64,000 nucleotides of DNA from Pontibacter deserti (lineage in GTDB: Bacteria; Bacteroidota; Bacteroidia; Cytophagales; Hymenobacteraceae), in NCBI RefSeq assembly GCF_023630255.1, contig NZ_JALPRS010000001.1:992001-1056000 (forward strand), written 5' to 3'. Below the pieces are notes generated by a model. It ran no database searches, was not told the origin of the DNA, and was given only the letters and a program-made list of their open reading frames with translations. The first letter of the stretch is position 1. Every line of letters begins with the position of its first letter. The position numbers and the translations under genes are program-made. Positions 23,196-34,017 of this stretch are shown here, one piece after another.

Positions 23196-25941
23196 CGACG
23201 ATATAAACGAAGAATTGCACAGCCACGAAGAAGAGGAGTTGGAAGTTGCGTTTACAGATGGCGAAGAAGAAGTCATCCATAATGTAACGCCTGTTTCTGG
23301 TCTATATGAAAACTGGTTCTTAGATTATGCTTCTTATGTAATTCTGGAGCGTGCAGTGCCAGCTATCGAAGACGGCTTAAAGCCGGTGCAGCGCCGTATC
23401 CTGCACGCCATGAAAGAAATGGACGATGGTCGCTTTAACAAGGTGGCTAACGTGATAGGTCAAACCATGCAGTACCACCCGCACGGCGATGCCTCTATTG
23501 GCGACGCGATGGTGAACCTGGGGCAAAAAGACCTTCTGATTGAAACACAGGGTAACTGGGGCGATGTACGTACCGGCGACAGTGCAGCGGCACCACGTTA
23601 TATCGAAGCGCGCCTTTCCAAGTTTGCTTTGGATGTGGTATTTAATCCGCAGACAACGCTTTGGCAGCTAAGCTATGATGGCCGTAAAAATGAGCCGGTA
23701 ACATTGCCTGTTAAATTCCCGCTACTGCTTGCACAGGGCGTAGAAGGTATAGCCGTAGGTCTTTCTACGAAGATCATGCCGCACAACTTTAAGGAGCTGA
23801 TCAAAGGTTCTATTGATGTGCTGAAAGGGCGTAGCACTACATTGCTGCCTGACTTCCCGAACGGAGGTATGGTAGATGTTACCAACTATAACAATGGTAT
23901 GCGCGGTGGCAAGATACGTGTGCGTGCAACCATTGAAAAGGTTGATAAGACCATGCTCATCATTCGTGATGTGCCTTATGGTGTGACCACGACTGGCCTG
24001 ATGGAATCGATCGTGAAAGCGAGCGAGAACAACAAGATCAAGATCAAGAAGGTGATTGATAACACAGCTGCTGATGTAGAGATACAGGTGCAGTTGCCAC
24101 CAGGTGTGTCGCCTGACCTGACGATGGACGCGCTTTACGCTTTCACGGATTGCGAAGTGTCTATCTCTCCAAACACCTGCGTGATTATTGACGATAAGCC
24201 GCACTTCCTGAGTGTGGATGAGTTGCTCCGTATTTCTACTTTTAAAACGGTAGACCTGCTGAAACGTGAACTGGAGATTCGAAAAGGTGAGCTTGAAGAC
24301 AAGTGGCACTATTCATCTCTGGAAAAGATATTTATCGAGAACCGTATTTACCGCGACATCGAAGAATGCGAAACCTGGGAAGCAGTTCTTCAGGCGATTG
24401 ATAAAGGACTTGATCCGTTCAAAAAGCTTCTTCGTCGTGAGGTAACCGAGGAGGATATCATTCGCCTGACGGAGATCAAGATCAAGCGTATCTCTAAGTT
24501 TGACTCTTTCAAAGCGGATGAATATATCAACAAGCTGGAAGAGGAAATGGCTGAAGTGGATGATAACCTGGCGAACCTGATCCGCTACTCGATTGCTTAC
24601 TTTGAAGGCTTGCTGAAGAAGTATGGCCAGGGCCGTGACCGTAAAACACAGGTTAAAACCTTTGATGTGATTACGGCGCAGAAAGTAGCCATCGCTAACC
24701 AGAAGCTTTACATGAATGCCAAAGACGGCTTTATCGGAACCAGCCTGCGCAAAGATGAATTCGTGTGCGACTGCTCTGATATGGACGACATCATCGTGTT
24801 TCGTAAGGACGGTAAATTTACGGTAACCAAAGTCGCTGATAAAACTTTCGTTGGTAAGGACATTATTATGGCTGGCGTTTACAACAAGAACGACGAGCAC
24901 ATGGTCTACAACATGATCTACGTGGATGGCAAGTCCGGTATTTCGTTTGCGAAACGCTTTGCCGTGAAGTCTATCACTAGAGATAAGGAGTACGACCTGA
25001 CAAAAGGAGAGAAGGGCTCGAAGGTGCATTACCTGACAGCTAACCCGAACTCTGAATCTGAAGTGGTAAGTATAACGCTGGCACCACAATCAACAGCACG
25101 TATTAAGCAGTTTGATTTCGACTTTGCTGAACTGATGATTAAAGGCAAAGGCTCAAACGGTAACATCGTAACGAAGTACCCGATCAAGAAAGTGGTGCAG
25201 AAGAGCCTCGGCGATTCTACGCTGGGTGGTCGTGAGATTTTCTACGACGAAGTGATCGGCCGACTGAACACCGAAGGCCGTGGTCGTTACCTGGGTTCAT
25301 TCAATACAGAGGATACGATACTGGTAATTTACGAAGACGGTACTTATGAGCAGACTACTTTTGACCTGAGCAACCACTATACAGTTGAAAAGATCAAGGT
25401 GCTGCAGAAGTTCGATCCGGAACTTGTGGTGTCAACTATATATTATGAAGGGGACAATAAAACCTACTATGTGAAGCGTTTCAGAATAGAGACTTCTACG
25501 GTAGGTAAGAAATTCACCTTTATTTCAGAAAGCAAGAACTCCAGGCTGGAAGCTGTTTCCACTCACCCTGAGCCGTTGGCTGAGATCAAATTCAAGCGTA
25601 GCCTGCGTGGCGACAAGGAATCTGAGAAAATCCTGTTAAGCGAATTTATTGATGTAAAAGGCTGGAAGGCCATGGGTAATAAGCTCAATTACTTCAAGAT
25701 TTTTGATGTGACAGTGCCGAAGCAGGAAGTGGTAGAGTATGAGGAAGACAAGCCGAAAGCAAAGAAAGCTGCTGCTAAGCGTGAACCGGTTACGCTTCCA
25801 TCTGAGCTGAAAGAGTTGGCTGAGGAAGCTGCCCGTGCAAGCGGAACTCAACCTGATGCGCTGATTGCCGTAGAAGAAAACGTACAAGAAAATAGTGCAA
25901 AAAAAGCTATTAAGGAAAAGAAACAGTTAAACCTGTTCTAA
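23188..25941 (+). CDS. parC: DNA topoisomerase IV subunit A (GyrA/ParC family)
   Basis: The A subunit that cleaves and religates DNA, of about 917 residues. The breakage-reunion domain begins [31 protein letters not shown]. The catalytic Tyr lies in [11 protein letters not shown] (about residue 138, shifted by an acidic N-terminal extension of about 30 residues). The long helical tower and a degenerate C-terminal beta-pinwheel follow, then a Lys/Glu-rich tail ending KKQLNLF. The canonical GyrA-box is not obvious, consistent with ParC rather than GyrA. The ATG at 23188 overlaps the parE stop by 8 bases, indicating translational coupling; a TTG 12 bases upstream is less likely. Confidence 0.92.
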   Translation: MHNDDINEELHSHEEEELEVAFTDGEEEVIHNVTPVSGLYENWFLDYASYVILERAVPAIEDGLKPVQRRILHAMKEMDDGRFNKVANVIGQTMQYHPHGDASIGDAMVNLGQKDLLIETQGNWGDVRTGDSAAAPRYIEARLSKFALDVVFNPQTTLWQLSYDGRKNEPVTLPVKFPLLLAQGVEGIAVGLSTKIMPHNFKELIKGSIDVLKGRSTTLLPDFPNGGMVDVTNYNNGMRGGKIRVRATIEKVDKTMLIIRDVPYGVTTTGLMESIVKASENNKIKIKKVIDNTAADVEIQVQLPPGVSPDLTMDALYAFTDCEVSISPNTCVIIDDKPHFLSVDELLRISTFKTVDLLKRELEIRKGELEDKWHYSSLEKIFIENRIYRDIEECETWEAVLQAIDKGLDPFKKLLRREVTEEDIIRLTEIKIKRISKFDSFKADEYINKLEEEMAEVDDNLANLIRYSIAYFEGLLKKYGQGRDRKTQVKTFDVITAQKVAIANQKLYMNAKDGFIGTSLRKDEFVCDCSDMDDIIVFRKDGKFTVTKVADKTFVGKDIIMAGVYNKNDEHMVYNMIYVDGKSGISFAKRFAVKSITRDKEYDLTKGEKGSKVHYLTANPNSESEVVSITLAPQSTARIKQFDFDFAELMIKGKGSNGNIVTKYPIKKVVQKSLGDSTLGGREIFYDEVIGRLNTEGRGRYLGSFNTEDTILVIYEDGTYEQTTFDLSNHYTVEKIKVLQKFDPELVVSTIYYEGDNKTYYVKRFRIETSTVGKKFTFISESKNSRLEAVSTHPEPLAEIKFKRSLRGDKESEKILLSEFIDVKGWKAMGNKLNYFKIFDVTVPKQEVVEYEEDKPKAKKAAAKREPVTLPSELKELAEEAARASGTQPDALIAVEENVQENSAKKAIKEKKQLNLF

Positions 25942-25994
25942 TCTAAGTCCAATTTTGCTAATTCTTGTTTCATAATTCTCCTACTAAACTAATT

Positions 25995-26780
25995 ATGAAG
26001 CGACAACTCCAGGTTTGGATGTTTTTGTTGATGCTGGGCCTAGCAGGTGCACCAGTGTGTGTGATTGCTGGTTCCGGAGCAGGTACAGAACAACTGCTGA
26101 AGAAGGCTGAAGAACTAATGCTTAATTACCGCGACAGCGAAGCACTTGCTATGTATGAGGAAGTGCTTCAGGCTGCTCCGGATAACTATACAGCTCTCTG
26201 TAAAGCAAGCTTGCTAAATTGCAGGATAGGCGAACGTGTTACGGATGATGGCACCAAGATAGCTTTTTATGTGAAAGCTAAGGAATATGCCAGCAGAGCT
26301 TACGAGCTGAACCCAAATGATTCTGAAGCTAATTATGCTATGGCTCTTTCTTTGGGTGCAATGGCAATGGTTTCAGGTCCGAAACAGCGCTTGGCAGGTA
26401 TAAACCAGATGAAGTCGTTCCTGGATGCAGCACTGGCAAGTAATAACAAACATGCCGGAGCCTGGCATTTATTGGGACGTTGGTATTTTAAAATGGCTAA
26501 TCTTAATTTTGCAGAATCTGCTGCTTCGAAGATGTTTTTCGGAGGAGTATGTGGTGAAGCAACAAATGAAGAGGCAGCTACAGCTATACAAACAGCCATA
26601 AAGTATAACCCAATGAACATCCAGTATTATTATGATCTGGCTGCTGTTTATAAAGAGATGAAAAGCACGGATGACTGCACGGCAACACTGGAGCAGGCAA
26701 TAGCTTTACAGGTTACTACCCGGGATGAACTTGAACTCGCCCGACGGTGTAAGATCATGTTGCAGCAGTATAAAAAATAA
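25995..26780 (+). CDS. Secreted TPR-repeat protein
   Basis: A protein of about 261 residues with a signal peptide (MKRQLQVWMFLLMLGLAGAPVCVIA). It has helical TPR-like repeats: LLKKAEELMLNYRDSEALAMYEEVLQAAPDN, then KAKEYASRAYELNPNDSEANYAMAL, then AATAIQTAIKYNPMNIQYYYDLAAVY. A TPR fold suggests protein-protein scaffolding in the periplasm; no partner is indicated. I use the ATG at 25995 because it opens a proper signal peptide; an upstream TTG adds ten unlikely residues. It follows parC by 53 bases and ends at a clear terminator, so it may share the topoisomerase IV transcript. Confidence 0.8.
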   Translation: MKRQLQVWMFLLMLGLAGAPVCVIAGSGAGTEQLLKKAEELMLNYRDSEALAMYEEVLQAAPDNYTALCKASLLNCRIGERVTDDGTKIAFYVKAKEYASRAYELNPNDSEANYAMALSLGAMAMVSGPKQRLAGINQMKSFLDAALASNNKHAGAWHLLGRWYFKMANLNFAESAASKMFFGGVCGEATNEEAATAIQTAIKYNPMNIQYYYDLAAVYKEMKSTDDCTATLEQAIALQVTTRDELELARRCKIMLQQYKK

Positions 26781-26801
26781 CTGCTGCTCTATAAAGAATA
26801 G

Positions 26802-26831
26802 AAGCCTGCTACCAGACGTAGCAGGCTTTTT
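26802..26831 (+). terminator. Terminator after the TPR gene
   Basis: AAGCCTGCTAC (26802-26812) pairs with GTAGCAGGCTT (26818-26828) around a 5-base loop and is followed by TTTC and TTTTT. Confidence 0.85.
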
Positions 26832-26893
26832 CTTTTTGCCTATACTTACCTGTAATCAAAAATTACATAAATATTACCTAATTTAGCGTTCTG

Positions 26894-28000
26894 ATGTATC
26901 GCCTGAAATTATATATGCAGTACCTGAAGAAGAAAGCAATAACTGCTTTGCTTGCGATTATACTTGCAACTATAGCAGGCTGTAATCTGAATCAGGGGGC
27001 AGGGGAACAGATGGTGAACCTGGAGAAAGTATCAGACGACGGAGAAACACAGTTAGCAAATCTTACTACAGCGATAGCCCGAAACAGGCAGGATGCGAGT
27101 TTATACTCACGCAGGGCAAAGATCTATTTAAAAAAAGATGATCTTGAGAAAGCTTTAGCTGATGTGAACAAAGCTATTGAGTTGAATAAGAATGAGATGG
27201 GGTACCTGTTCCTGAAAGCGCAGGTGCTGCGGGCAATGGGTAATGTTAAGGAATCATTACCTTTGGCTTTGAAAGCAGAGCGAAACTCCTACCAGAGTGT
27301 CTCTTTGTATGTGTTATTGAGCGACTTATATCTGCAACATAAAGAGCCACAACAAGCTGCCATTTATGCTTCAAAAGCACTTGCTCTTGCGCCTCGTAAC
27401 GAATATGCCTTGTACTACAACGGCCGTGTGGCGGAGGTAACCGGTGATACAGCCCGGGCTTCAAACAACTATAGATTAGCTCTGAGAGAAGCTCCTGATT
27501 TTGCCGAAGCCAGACGTGAATTGGCCGGTGCCCTCATAAACCTGAAGCTTTACAGTGAAGCAGCTGTGCATATAACTAAAGCTATGAAACAGGTCCCTAA
27601 AGATGCGCAGTTGTGGTTCTACAGAGGCCAGTATTATGAGGCTATTCAAAAGTCAGATAGTGCACTATGGAGTTATACTAAAGCTATAAGTCTGGCGGAT
27701 ACCTTGCAAAATGCACAGTACCAGGCCGGACAGTTGTTGTATATGCGTGGCGATAACGCTGGAGCCATCTCACATCTGGAGAAAGCTGCCAAAGAATTTG
27801 GACATCATATAAAGTATATTACCATATTAGCCAGTGCCTATGAACGAACTGGTCAGAATATAAAAGCGTTAGAACAGTACCAACGGTTGGATGCTTTACA
27901 ACCAGGTTATACTTTTGCAGATCAAAGTATAGCACGCTTAAAAGCTAAACTTACAAGGCCAGCGCCTATAGTTGCTGATACTGCCGGTACTACAGAATAA
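26894..28000 (+). CDS. TPR-repeat lipoprotein
   Basis: A protein of about 368 residues with a lipoprotein signal ending TIAGC (Cys about residue 29 from the first ATG). The alternative ATG at 26915 gives a more typical signal length of 22. Tetratricopeptide repeats fill the rest: [95 protein letters not shown] and others, about eight in all. It is likely periplasmic-facing at the inner or outer membrane and acts as a scaffold; the partner is unknown. thrS begins 31 bases after its stop, without a terminator between, so the genes may be co-transcribed. Confidence 0.82.
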   Translation: MYRLKLYMQYLKKKAITALLAIILATIAGCNLNQGAGEQMVNLEKVSDDGETQLANLTTAIARNRQDASLYSRRAKIYLKKDDLEKALADVNKAIELNKNEMGYLFLKAQVLRAMGNVKESLPLALKAERNSYQSVSLYVLLSDLYLQHKEPQQAAIYASKALALAPRNEYALYYNGRVAEVTGDTARASNNYRLALREAPDFAEARRELAGALINLKLYSEAAVHITKAMKQVPKDAQLWFYRGQYYEAIQKSDSALWSYTKAISLADTLQNAQYQAGQLLYMRGDNAGAISHLEKAAKEFGHHIKYITILASAYERTGQNIKALEQYQRLDALQPGYTFADQSIARLKAKLTRPAPIVADTAGTTE

Positions 28001-28031
28001 GAAATTTCATCACGAGTCAATAAAACTATAC

Positions 28032-29969
28032 ATGATCAACATCACATTACCAGATGGCTCTGTTCGCCAATATCCGCAAGGGGTGACAAGCTACGAGATT
28101 GCACTTAGCATTAGCGAAGGTCTGGCGCGCAATGTGTTAGCCGCCAAAGTAAACGACTCTGTTTGGGACGCCACACGTCCGATTACGGAAGACGCTACCG
28201 TGCAACTGCTCACCTGGAACGATGATCTGGGTAAGAATGCTTTCTGGCACTCATCAGCACACTTGCTGGCAGAGGCCCTGGAAGAACTATACCCTGGCGT
28301 GAAGTTCGGTATCGGACCTCCTGTAGAAAATGGTTTCTACTACGATGTGGATCTGGGTGACCGTACTTTCTCGCAGGATGATTTTGCCAAAGTAGAGCAG
28401 AAGATGCTGGAACTGGCTCGTAATAAAAGCGAATTTAAGCGCCGCGAAGTATCTAAAGCAGAAGCTACAGAATACTTTACAAAAAAGGGCGACGAGTATA
28501 AACTCGACCTGATCAAAGATCTGGAAGACGGAAGTATAACTTTTTATGAGCAAGGTAACTTTGTAGACCTTTGCCGTGGACCACACATCCCGAATACTGG
28601 TTTTATAAAGGCTGCTAAATTAATGAATGTGGCTGGCGCTTACTGGCGTGGCGATGAAAGCAAAAAGCAGCTGACCAGAATTTATGGCGTTACTTTCCCG
28701 AAACAGAAGGAGCTGACTGAGTACCTAGAGCGGCTTGAAGAAGCCAAGAAGCGCGACCACCGAAAACTTGGTAAGGAGCTTGAGCTTTTCGCTTTCTCTG
28801 AGAAAGTAGGTATGGGCTTACCACTTTGGTTGCCTAAAGGTACATTGCTGCGTGAGCGCCTGGAGCAGTTTATGCGAAAGGCCCAGGTAAGAGCAGGTTA
28901 CCAGCCGGTAGTTACACCGCACATTGGTAGCAAAGAGCTTTATGTTACTTCAGGCCACTACGAAAAGTATGGTGCAGACTCTTTTCAGCCGATCAGGACG
29001 CCAAATGAAGGGGAGGAGTTCTTCCTGAAGCCAATGAACTGCCCGCACCACTGCGAGATCTATAAAACCCGTCCGCGTTCTTATAAGGAGCTTCCGGTGC
29101 GCCTGGCAGAGTTTGGTACTGTATACCGGTACGAGCAGAGTGGTGAATTGCATGGCTTAACCCGAGTTCGTGGCTTTACGCAGGATGATGCCCACATTTT
29201 CTGCCGACCGGATCAGGTGAAGGAAGAATTTATGAAAGTAATTGACCTGGTGCTTTATGTATTCAGTGCATTAGGTTTTGAAGATTATACTGCCCAGATA
29301 TCGCTTCGTGACCCGGAAAACAAGGCTAAGTATATTGGTGCCGATGAATTATGGGAGAAGGCTGAGAATGCCATTATTGAAGCCGCTGCCGAGAAAGGTC
29401 TGCGTACTGTAACCGAATTGGGCGAGGCTGCGTTCTACGGACCTAAGCTTGACTTTATGGTGCGTGATGCACTAGGCCGTAAATGGCAGTTGGGAACTAT
29501 TCAGGTAGATTATAACTTACCTGAACGCTTCCAGTTAGAATATATTGGTGCCGATAACCAGAAGCATCGCCCGGTAATGATTCACCGTGCGCCATTTGGA
29601 TCTCTGGAACGTTTCGTAGCGGTATTGATAGAGCACTGTGGTGGTAATTTCCCACTGTGGCTGAGCCCTGAGCAGTTTGCTATACTTCCGATTTCTGAGA
29701 AGTACCAGGACTTTGCGCAGCAGGTTTATGATAGATTGGCAGAGATGGATATTCGTGGTTTTGTAGACAACCGGGATGAGAAGATCGGTCGTAAAATACG
29801 CGATGCGGAAGTTAGAAAGGTGCCATACATGCTGATAGTAGGGGAGAAGGAGCAGGAAGAAAATGCTGTTTCTGTACGCCGACATGGGGAAGGTGACCTT
29901 GGCTCAATGGCAGTTGATGCATTTATCGATCTGTTTCAGAGCAAAATAGCTGAAATGCTTAACAATTAA
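28032..29969 (+). CDS. thrS: Threonyl-tRNA synthetase
   Basis: A class II synthetase of 645 residues charging tRNA-Thr. The N-terminal TGS domain starts [17 protein letters not shown]. The editing domain has the HxxxH motif in [12 protein letters not shown] and a Cys in [12 protein letters not shown]. The catalytic core has motif 2 ([27 protein letters not shown]), the zinc-ligand Cys in [13 protein letters not shown], and motif 3 near [18 protein letters not shown]. The C-terminal anticodon-binding domain ends with [11 protein letters not shown]. The ATG at 28032 is preferred because TGS begins there. It heads the thrS-infC-rpmI-rplT cluster conserved in many bacteria. Confidence 0.97.
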   Translation: MINITLPDGSVRQYPQGVTSYEIALSISEGLARNVLAAKVNDSVWDATRPITEDATVQLLTWNDDLGKNAFWHSSAHLLAEALEELYPGVKFGIGPPVENGFYYDVDLGDRTFSQDDFAKVEQKMLELARNKSEFKRREVSKAEATEYFTKKGDEYKLDLIKDLEDGSITFYEQGNFVDLCRGPHIPNTGFIKAAKLMNVAGAYWRGDESKKQLTRIYGVTFPKQKELTEYLERLEEAKKRDHRKLGKELELFAFSEKVGMGLPLWLPKGTLLRERLEQFMRKAQVRAGYQPVVTPHIGSKELYVTSGHYEKYGADSFQPIRTPNEGEEFFLKPMNCPHHCEIYKTRPRSYKELPVRLAEFGTVYRYEQSGELHGLTRVRGFTQDDAHIFCRPDQVKEEFMKVIDLVLYVFSALGFEDYTAQISLRDPENKAKYIGADELWEKAENAIIEAAAEKGLRTVTELGEAAFYGPKLDFMVRDALGRKWQLGTIQVDYNLPERFQLEYIGADNQKHRPVMIHRAPFGSLERFVAVLIEHCGGNFPLWLSPEQFAILPISEKYQDFAQQVYDRLAEMDIRGFVDNRDEKIGRKIRDAEVRKVPYMLIVGEKEQEENAVSVRRHGEGDLGSMAVDAFIDLFQSKIAEMLNN

Positions 29970-30037
29970 TGAAAGAATTTTCATTTTGAATTATAAATTG
30001 CGATATTCGCACCCTGATTGTAGAATTTAAAAGATTT

Positions 30038-30045
30038 AAGGAGGT
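30038..30045 (+). promoter_or_regulatory. Strong Shine-Dalgarno site of infC
   Basis: AAGGAGGT lies six bases before an in-frame ATA codon at 30052. This near-perfect anti-16S match is unusual in this window, where most genes have weak or no Shine-Dalgarno sites, and it fixes the infC start at the ATA. Confidence 0.8.
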
Positions 30046-30051
30046 AAAACC

Positions 30052-30615
30052 ATAGCTACGCCAAATAAGCGCTACATCCCACGAGGAAAGGTGGAGGAGC
30101 CATACAAAGTCAATGATAAGATAACTGCCCGCGAGGTAAGATTGGTTGGAGACAATGTAGAGCAGGGAGTGTTCCAGACACGGGACGCTCAACGAATAGC
30201 AAACGAGCAAAATCTTGACCTGGTTGAGATATCGCCAACTGCTAACCCACCGGTATGCCGTATTATCGATTACTCGAAATTTAAGTACGAGCAGAAGAAG
30301 AAGACCCGTGAGATGAAAGCCAAGGCTCAGAAAGTGGTTGTGAAGGAAATCCGTTTCGGTCCTAACACAGATGACCACGACTTTGAGTTTAAGCTGAAGC
30401 ACGCAAAATCTTTCCTTGAAAGTGGATTTAAGATTAAATCTTATGTGCATTTTGTTGGTAGAACAATCGTGTTTAAAGAGCGTGGCGAGATCCTGTTGCT
30501 TAAATTTGCTCAGGCGTTGGAAGACGTAGCAAAAGTTGAGCAGTTACCGAAGCTTGAAGGAAAGAGAATGTTCCTGATGCTGGCACCTAAGGTTGCAGCC
30601 CCGGTTAAAAAGTAA
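30052..30615 (+). CDS. infC: Translation initiation factor IF-3, ATA start codon
   Basis: IF-3 checks initiator tRNA and start-codon pairing on the 30S subunit and prevents premature 50S joining. The product is about 187 residues. The N-terminal domain reads [29 protein letters not shown], then [29 protein letters not shown]. The C domain has [26 protein letters not shown]. The first ATG-type candidate within the frame would remove conserved N-terminal sequence. The frame is open back to ATA at 30052 with an ideal Shine-Dalgarno site in front. Rare start codons (ATT, ATA, ATC, ATY class) are a known feature of infC and allow IF-3 to repress its own synthesis. It lies between thrS and rpmI. 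Confidence 0.93.
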   Translation: MATPNKRYIPRGKVEEPYKVNDKITAREVRLVGDNVEQGVFQTRDAQRIANEQNLDLVEISPTANPPVCRIIDYSKFKYEQKKKTREMKAKAQKVVVKEIRFGPNTDDHDFEFKLKHAKSFLESGFKIKSYVHFVGRTIVFKERGEILLLKFAQALEDVAKVEQLPKLEGKRMFLMLAPKVAAPVKK

Positions 30616-30638
30616 TTCGTTTAATCAATTATATACAC

Positions 30639-30833
30639 ATGCCAAAAGTTAAAACTAAATCTGGTGCAAAGAAGCGTTTTTCTTTGACAGGTACTGGCAA
30701 AATTAAGCGTAAGCACGCTTACAAAAGCCACATCCTGACCAAGAAAACGACAAAGCAGAAGCGTAATTTAACACACGCAGGTCTTGTTAGCTCAGCTGAT
30801 ATGGACAGAGTGAAGTTAATGCTTCAAATCTAA
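30639..30833 (+). CDS. rpmI: 50S ribosomal protein L35
   Basis: A 64-residue basic protein beginning [31 protein letters not shown], the unmistakable L35 start. It is a component of the large ribosomal subunit. Length is standard. It starts 23 bases after infC and precedes rplT by 95 bases, in the usual infC-rpmI-rplT order, in which L20 often represses translation of the operon. Confidence 0.97.
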   Translation: MPKVKTKSGAKKRFSLTGTGKIKRKHAYKSHILTKKTTKQKRNLTHAGLVSSADMDRVKLMLQI

Positions 30834-30928
30834 TTCGAGGAATTAGAAGGTTAATTAATTAGTATAAACCCAGTGTCTGGTTTTTTGAAGATTAAAGTAT
30901 AATCACCAGCCGCTAAAACTGTAAAGAA

Positions 30929-31273
30929 ATGCCTAGATCGGTAAATGTCGTTGCAGCACGACACAGAAGAAAGAAAATAATGAAAATGGCCAAAGGTTAC
31001 TTTGGCCGTCGTAAGAACGTTTGGACAGTAGCGAAAAACGCTGTTGAAAAAGGTTTAACTTACGCATACCGCGACAGAAAGCAGAAGAAAAGAGACTTTC
31101 GCGCGCTTTGGATCCAGCGTATCAACGCAGGTGCACGCGAGCACGGTCTTTCTTATTCAGCATTAATGGGCGCCCTTAAGAAGGCTAACATCGACCTGAA
31201 CCGCAAAGTACTTGCTGACCTGGCGATGAACCACCCAGAAGCTTTCAAGAGCATCGTTGATAAAGTAAAGTAA
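30929..31273 (+). CDS. rplT: 50S ribosomal protein L20
   Basis: A 114-residue protein starting [32 protein letters not shown] and containing [23 protein letters not shown], as in all L20. It binds 23S rRNA early in large-subunit assembly and in some bacteria represses its own operon by mimicking that site in the mRNA. I see no clear mimic in the 95-base rpmI-rplT spacer. The transcript ends at a strong terminator 21 bases downstream. Confidence 0.97.
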   Translation: MPRSVNVVAARHRRKKIMKMAKGYFGRRKNVWTVAKNAVEKGLTYAYRDRKQKKRDFRALWIQRINAGAREHGLSYSALMGALKKANIDLNRKVLADLAMNHPEAFKSIVDKVK

Positions 31274-31294
31274 TTTACTTCGTTATATAACATG

Positions 31295-31322
31295 AAAGGG
31301 CTTAACTTCGGTTAAGCCCTTT
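31295..31322 (+). terminator. Terminator of the thrS-rplT cluster, UUCG tetraloop
   Basis: AAAGGGCTTAAC (31295-31306) pairs with GTTAAGCCCTTT (31311-31322) around a TTCG loop, the very stable UUCG class, followed by T and CTATTT. Confidence 0.87.
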
Positions 31323-31401
31323 TCTATTTACCTGTATCTACTACATTTGCACTCCTGCGCCGATTACCAACTATAGATCGGGCATAAATTGCTTGTATAC
31401 T

Positions 31402-32667
31402 TTAAATACCCTGAGCAAATTTTACAATAACACCTTTCCCTTTGGTGCCGCCCTCGCTGGCAATATATAATTCGCCTTTATCACTAAAAGTCATACCTTC
31501 CGGCTGGCGGAGTAGTTTTTTATCCAGTTGAGTTGTTTTTAAGATCTTGCCCTGCTCATTTATGATATGCAGGCGTGAGTTTACCGCATCCAGTAAGTAT
31601 AAATCGCCTGTTACAGGATGTATCTCAAAAGAGGAAGGCTGTAGTACATCATACTTGTTCTTCTTTTTCTTTTTTGTACTTGTCAAGCCATCTTGTGCCA
31701 AAGAAATATGAAATACTGGCTCTTGCTGCATTGTTTTGCTGCTTAGCGAGAAAGTATAAATGCCTTTGCTATCACCAAGCTTGGTATCGAAACCCTTGCA
31801 GGCCAATAACAGGCGGTTATTTTTTGCATCGTAGGCAAGGCCTTCTGTATTCTGTGTGCCAGCCAGTACAGTTTTATGCTCTGTTACTGCAGGCTTACCA
31901 TTCCTGAAATTCTGAACTTCAAGTAAGGTACCATCGCTGCGAAGTATAAAAGCATCCTGCCCGATCAAGGAAATACCTTCATAATCACCAGGGCCAGCAA
32001 AACTGATCTTATCAGTAACCTGTTTCTTTACCGGGTCAAATAAATGTATGGCCCCTTCTTCGTCCTGCACACAGGCAATCAGTCCATCTGGTAATAAAGC
32101 TATACCTGATACTTCTCGCAGGTTAGCTGGTAATTCCCATCGCTCTGAGGGTTCACCTAATGTATTTGCAGTTTTACTCAGAAATTTTGCTGGCAGGAGT
32201 GATGCTTCCTGTTTATTTACTTTTGCTGAAGCCTGTTGCTCTATTATCTTACCGGAAGCATCGAAGTGTAGCTCAAGCTCATCCATGTTATCTTCCAGTT
32301 CCACTACATACCTTGAGTTTCCATCCTGTTGCAGTCGGTGTGCCTCATCTAATTTATAGTTAGCATAATTAGCCTGCAGTGTTTCAAGTATAGTTTTAGG
32401 TAAATGGCGCTGATCTATTTCTTCAGTGTAGCTCACAAGTTTGCCATCAGCTGTAAACAAGGCAGTTCTCTCCAGGCCACTTAGCTTAAATTCAGCTTCA
32501 TAGTTTCCGCTATCTGTGTCCCAGTCAACCTGCTTTATAGTTGGGTAACGCTCAGCAAATTGTACTTTAACTGCTTCCGGTACTTCCGTATTTCCCCAGA
32601 TGGAGTTACAGGCACTACCTGCTAGCAATGTGGCAAGTGTGAATGCATATAGGCTATATTTTTTCAT
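31402..32667 (-). CDS. Lipoprotein: PepSY-like region plus SdiA-regulated-type beta-propeller
   Basis: A 421-residue lipoprotein (signal ending LLAGSAC). Residues about 25-160 hold two repeats like the putative beta-lactamase-inhibitor PepSY-like domain (PF11396): VKVQFAERYPTIKQVDWDTDSGNYEAEF and LELHFDASGKIIEQ. Residues about 165-421 look like the SdiA-regulated family (PF06977): VSGIALLPDGLIACVQDEEGAIHLFDP, GDYEGISLIGQDAFIL, and a C-terminal RQPEGMTFSDKGELYIASEGG. The combination is a periplasmic or surface sensor/binding architecture; ligand and function are unknown. It lies 75 bases downstream of a histidine kinase and response regulator on the same strand, suggesting it is part of, or controlled by, that signalling unit. 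Confidence 0.75.
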   Translation of the reverse strand: MKKYSLYAFTLATLLAGSACNSIWGNTEVPEAVKVQFAERYPTIKQVDWDTDSGNYEAEFKLSGLERTALFTADGKLVSYTEEIDQRHLPKTILETLQANYANYKLDEAHRLQQDGNSRYVVELEDNMDELELHFDASGKIIEQQASAKVNKQEASLLPAKFLSKTANTLGEPSERWELPANLREVSGIALLPDGLIACVQDEEGAIHLFDPVKKQVTDKISFAGPGDYEGISLIGQDAFILRSDGTLLEVQNFRNGKPAVTEHKTVLAGTQNTEGLAYDAKNNRLLLACKGFDTKLGDSKGIYTFSLSSKTMQQEPVFHISLAQDGLTSTKKKKKNKYDVLQPSSFEIHPVTGDLYLLDAVNSRLHIINEQGKILKTTQLDKKLLRQPEGMTFSDKGELYIASEGGTKGKGVIVKFAQGI

Positions 32668-32742
32668 AATGATTGTCTTTTATAGTAATTACAACCGAAG
32701 TTTACGACCCAATTCTGAAGACAATCTGTAGCTGTTTGTTTA

Positions 32743-34017
32743 TTAGCGGTTTTTGTTTGAGAAATTTATACAAAGCGTGTGCATGCCATCCTGGTAGGTG
32801 TAGCTTGGTTGCAAACTATAAACTGAGCAGATTTTATTTACTAATGCAAGCCCGATACCCAATGAACCTGACTTGTTACTTCCGCTCACAAATCTGCCGA
32901 ACATGTTGTCAGGAGAGTTCTGAATTGCTTCGCCGGTGTTCTGGATACAAAGTTTAGCTTTGGTTAAGGCCACTTTAATTATACCATTAGGCTGGTTATG
33001 TTGAATAGCGTTAATAAGCAGGTTAGATACCAATACTTCGGCAAGGCCCCGGTTCATGTGTACAAACACTGGTTTTGTTATACTTTGCTCCAGTTGCAGG
33101 CCGTGCATGTCTATTAATTCCTGTAGCTGTTCGGTTTGCTGGGCAAGCAGTTCATGTAAGGCTACGTCTTCATTTTCCTTAAACTCACGATTCTCGATAC
33201 GGGTAAGCAGGATCAGTGACTTGTTTAGCCTGGCCAGCCTTGTAACGGAATGATGCATCTCTTCCAGCAACTTGGCCTGGTCAGTTGTAAGGGTAGCTGA
33301 CTGCATAAAAAGCTCCAGTTTACTGTTAACAATAGCCAGTGGTGTTTGAATTTCATGCGATACATTCTCGGTAAATTCCTTCAGGTTCAGGTAATCAGCA
33401 TGAATTTTATTTGTCATAGCCTGTAGTACACTGTTCAATTCCTGGAATTCCGTTGTGTTGGAAGGCTTAAGCTGAAGCGGCCCGTACTGCGATAAACTAT
33501 AGCGCTTTATTTTTTGCAGAGTATTATAGAAGTTGCGCCAGGTATACTTATTAATACTATAGTTTACAGCTCCTAACCCAACCAGCAGCATCAGGAAAGT
33601 CCAGCCCATGGCAAATACGGTACTTTCAAACAGGTCGTCAAAATCCATCACAGACTTCATGATGGTATACTGATAGACCCTGTTGTTTTGATAGGCAGTG
33701 AAAGTGAGCCGGCGGTATGGGATGCTTTCTTCGTCGTAGGAACTATAAATAAGTGTATCGGTCAGGGATTCGAGAACAGGAGTGGCGTTGGTTACTTCTT
33801 TTACAAGTATAGTTTCGGTAACGCCTGAGGTAACGTGGGGCAACGTGTTGGTGCGACGGATAAAGGCAAGTATGTTTTCCTTATCGGTGAAAAGCTGATC
33901 ATCTACTTCGTCGTAGATCTCGCCCTGAAGTATGAGATAATAACCGATGCCACCCAGCAGGAATACCACGAACGACACCAGCAGGTAATATAAACTTGTT
34001 TTGGTCAGGATTCTCAT
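32743..34017 (-). CDS. Sensor histidine kinase
   Basis: A 424-residue inner-membrane kinase. TM1 is at about residues 8-30, a periplasmic sensor region at about 31-130, and TM2 at about 133-155. The HisKA domain holds the phosphorylation site in FTENVSHEIQTPLAIVNSKLEL (His221). The HATPase_c domain has the N box VSNLLINAIQHNQPNG and a late GIGLALVNKI motif. No HAMP domain is obvious; the linker is long. The stimulus is unknown. Its start ATG overlaps the response-regulator stop in an ATGA junction (34014-34017), so the two are translationally coupled, and the PepSY/propeller lipoprotein follows. Confidence 0.93.
   Translation of the reverse strand: MRILTKTSLYYLLVSFVVFLLGGIGYYLILQGEIYDEVDDQLFTDKENILAFIRRTNTLPHVTSGVTETILVKEVTNATPVLESLTDTLIYSSYDEESIPYRRLTFTAYQNNRVYQYTIMKSVMDFDDLFESTVFAMGWTFLMLLVGLGAVNYSINKYTWRNFYNTLQKIKRYSLSQYGPLQLKPSNTTEFQELNSVLQAMTNKIHADYLNLKEFTENVSHEIQTPLAIVNSKLELFMQSATLTTDQAKLLEEMHHSVTRLARLNKSLILLTRIENREFKENEDVALHELLAQQTEQLQELIDMHGLQLEQSITKPVFVHMNRGLAEVLVSNLLINAIQHNQPNGIIKVALTKAKLCIQNTGEAIQNSPDNMFGRFVSGSNKSGSLGIGLALVNKICSVYSLQPSYTYQDGMHTLCINFSNKNR

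Noticed and set aside
22638-25089. Minus-strand open frames of 195-258 codons opposite parE and parC
   Set aside because: They mirror conserved topoisomerase sequence and are His/Leu/Arg-rich shadows without motifs.
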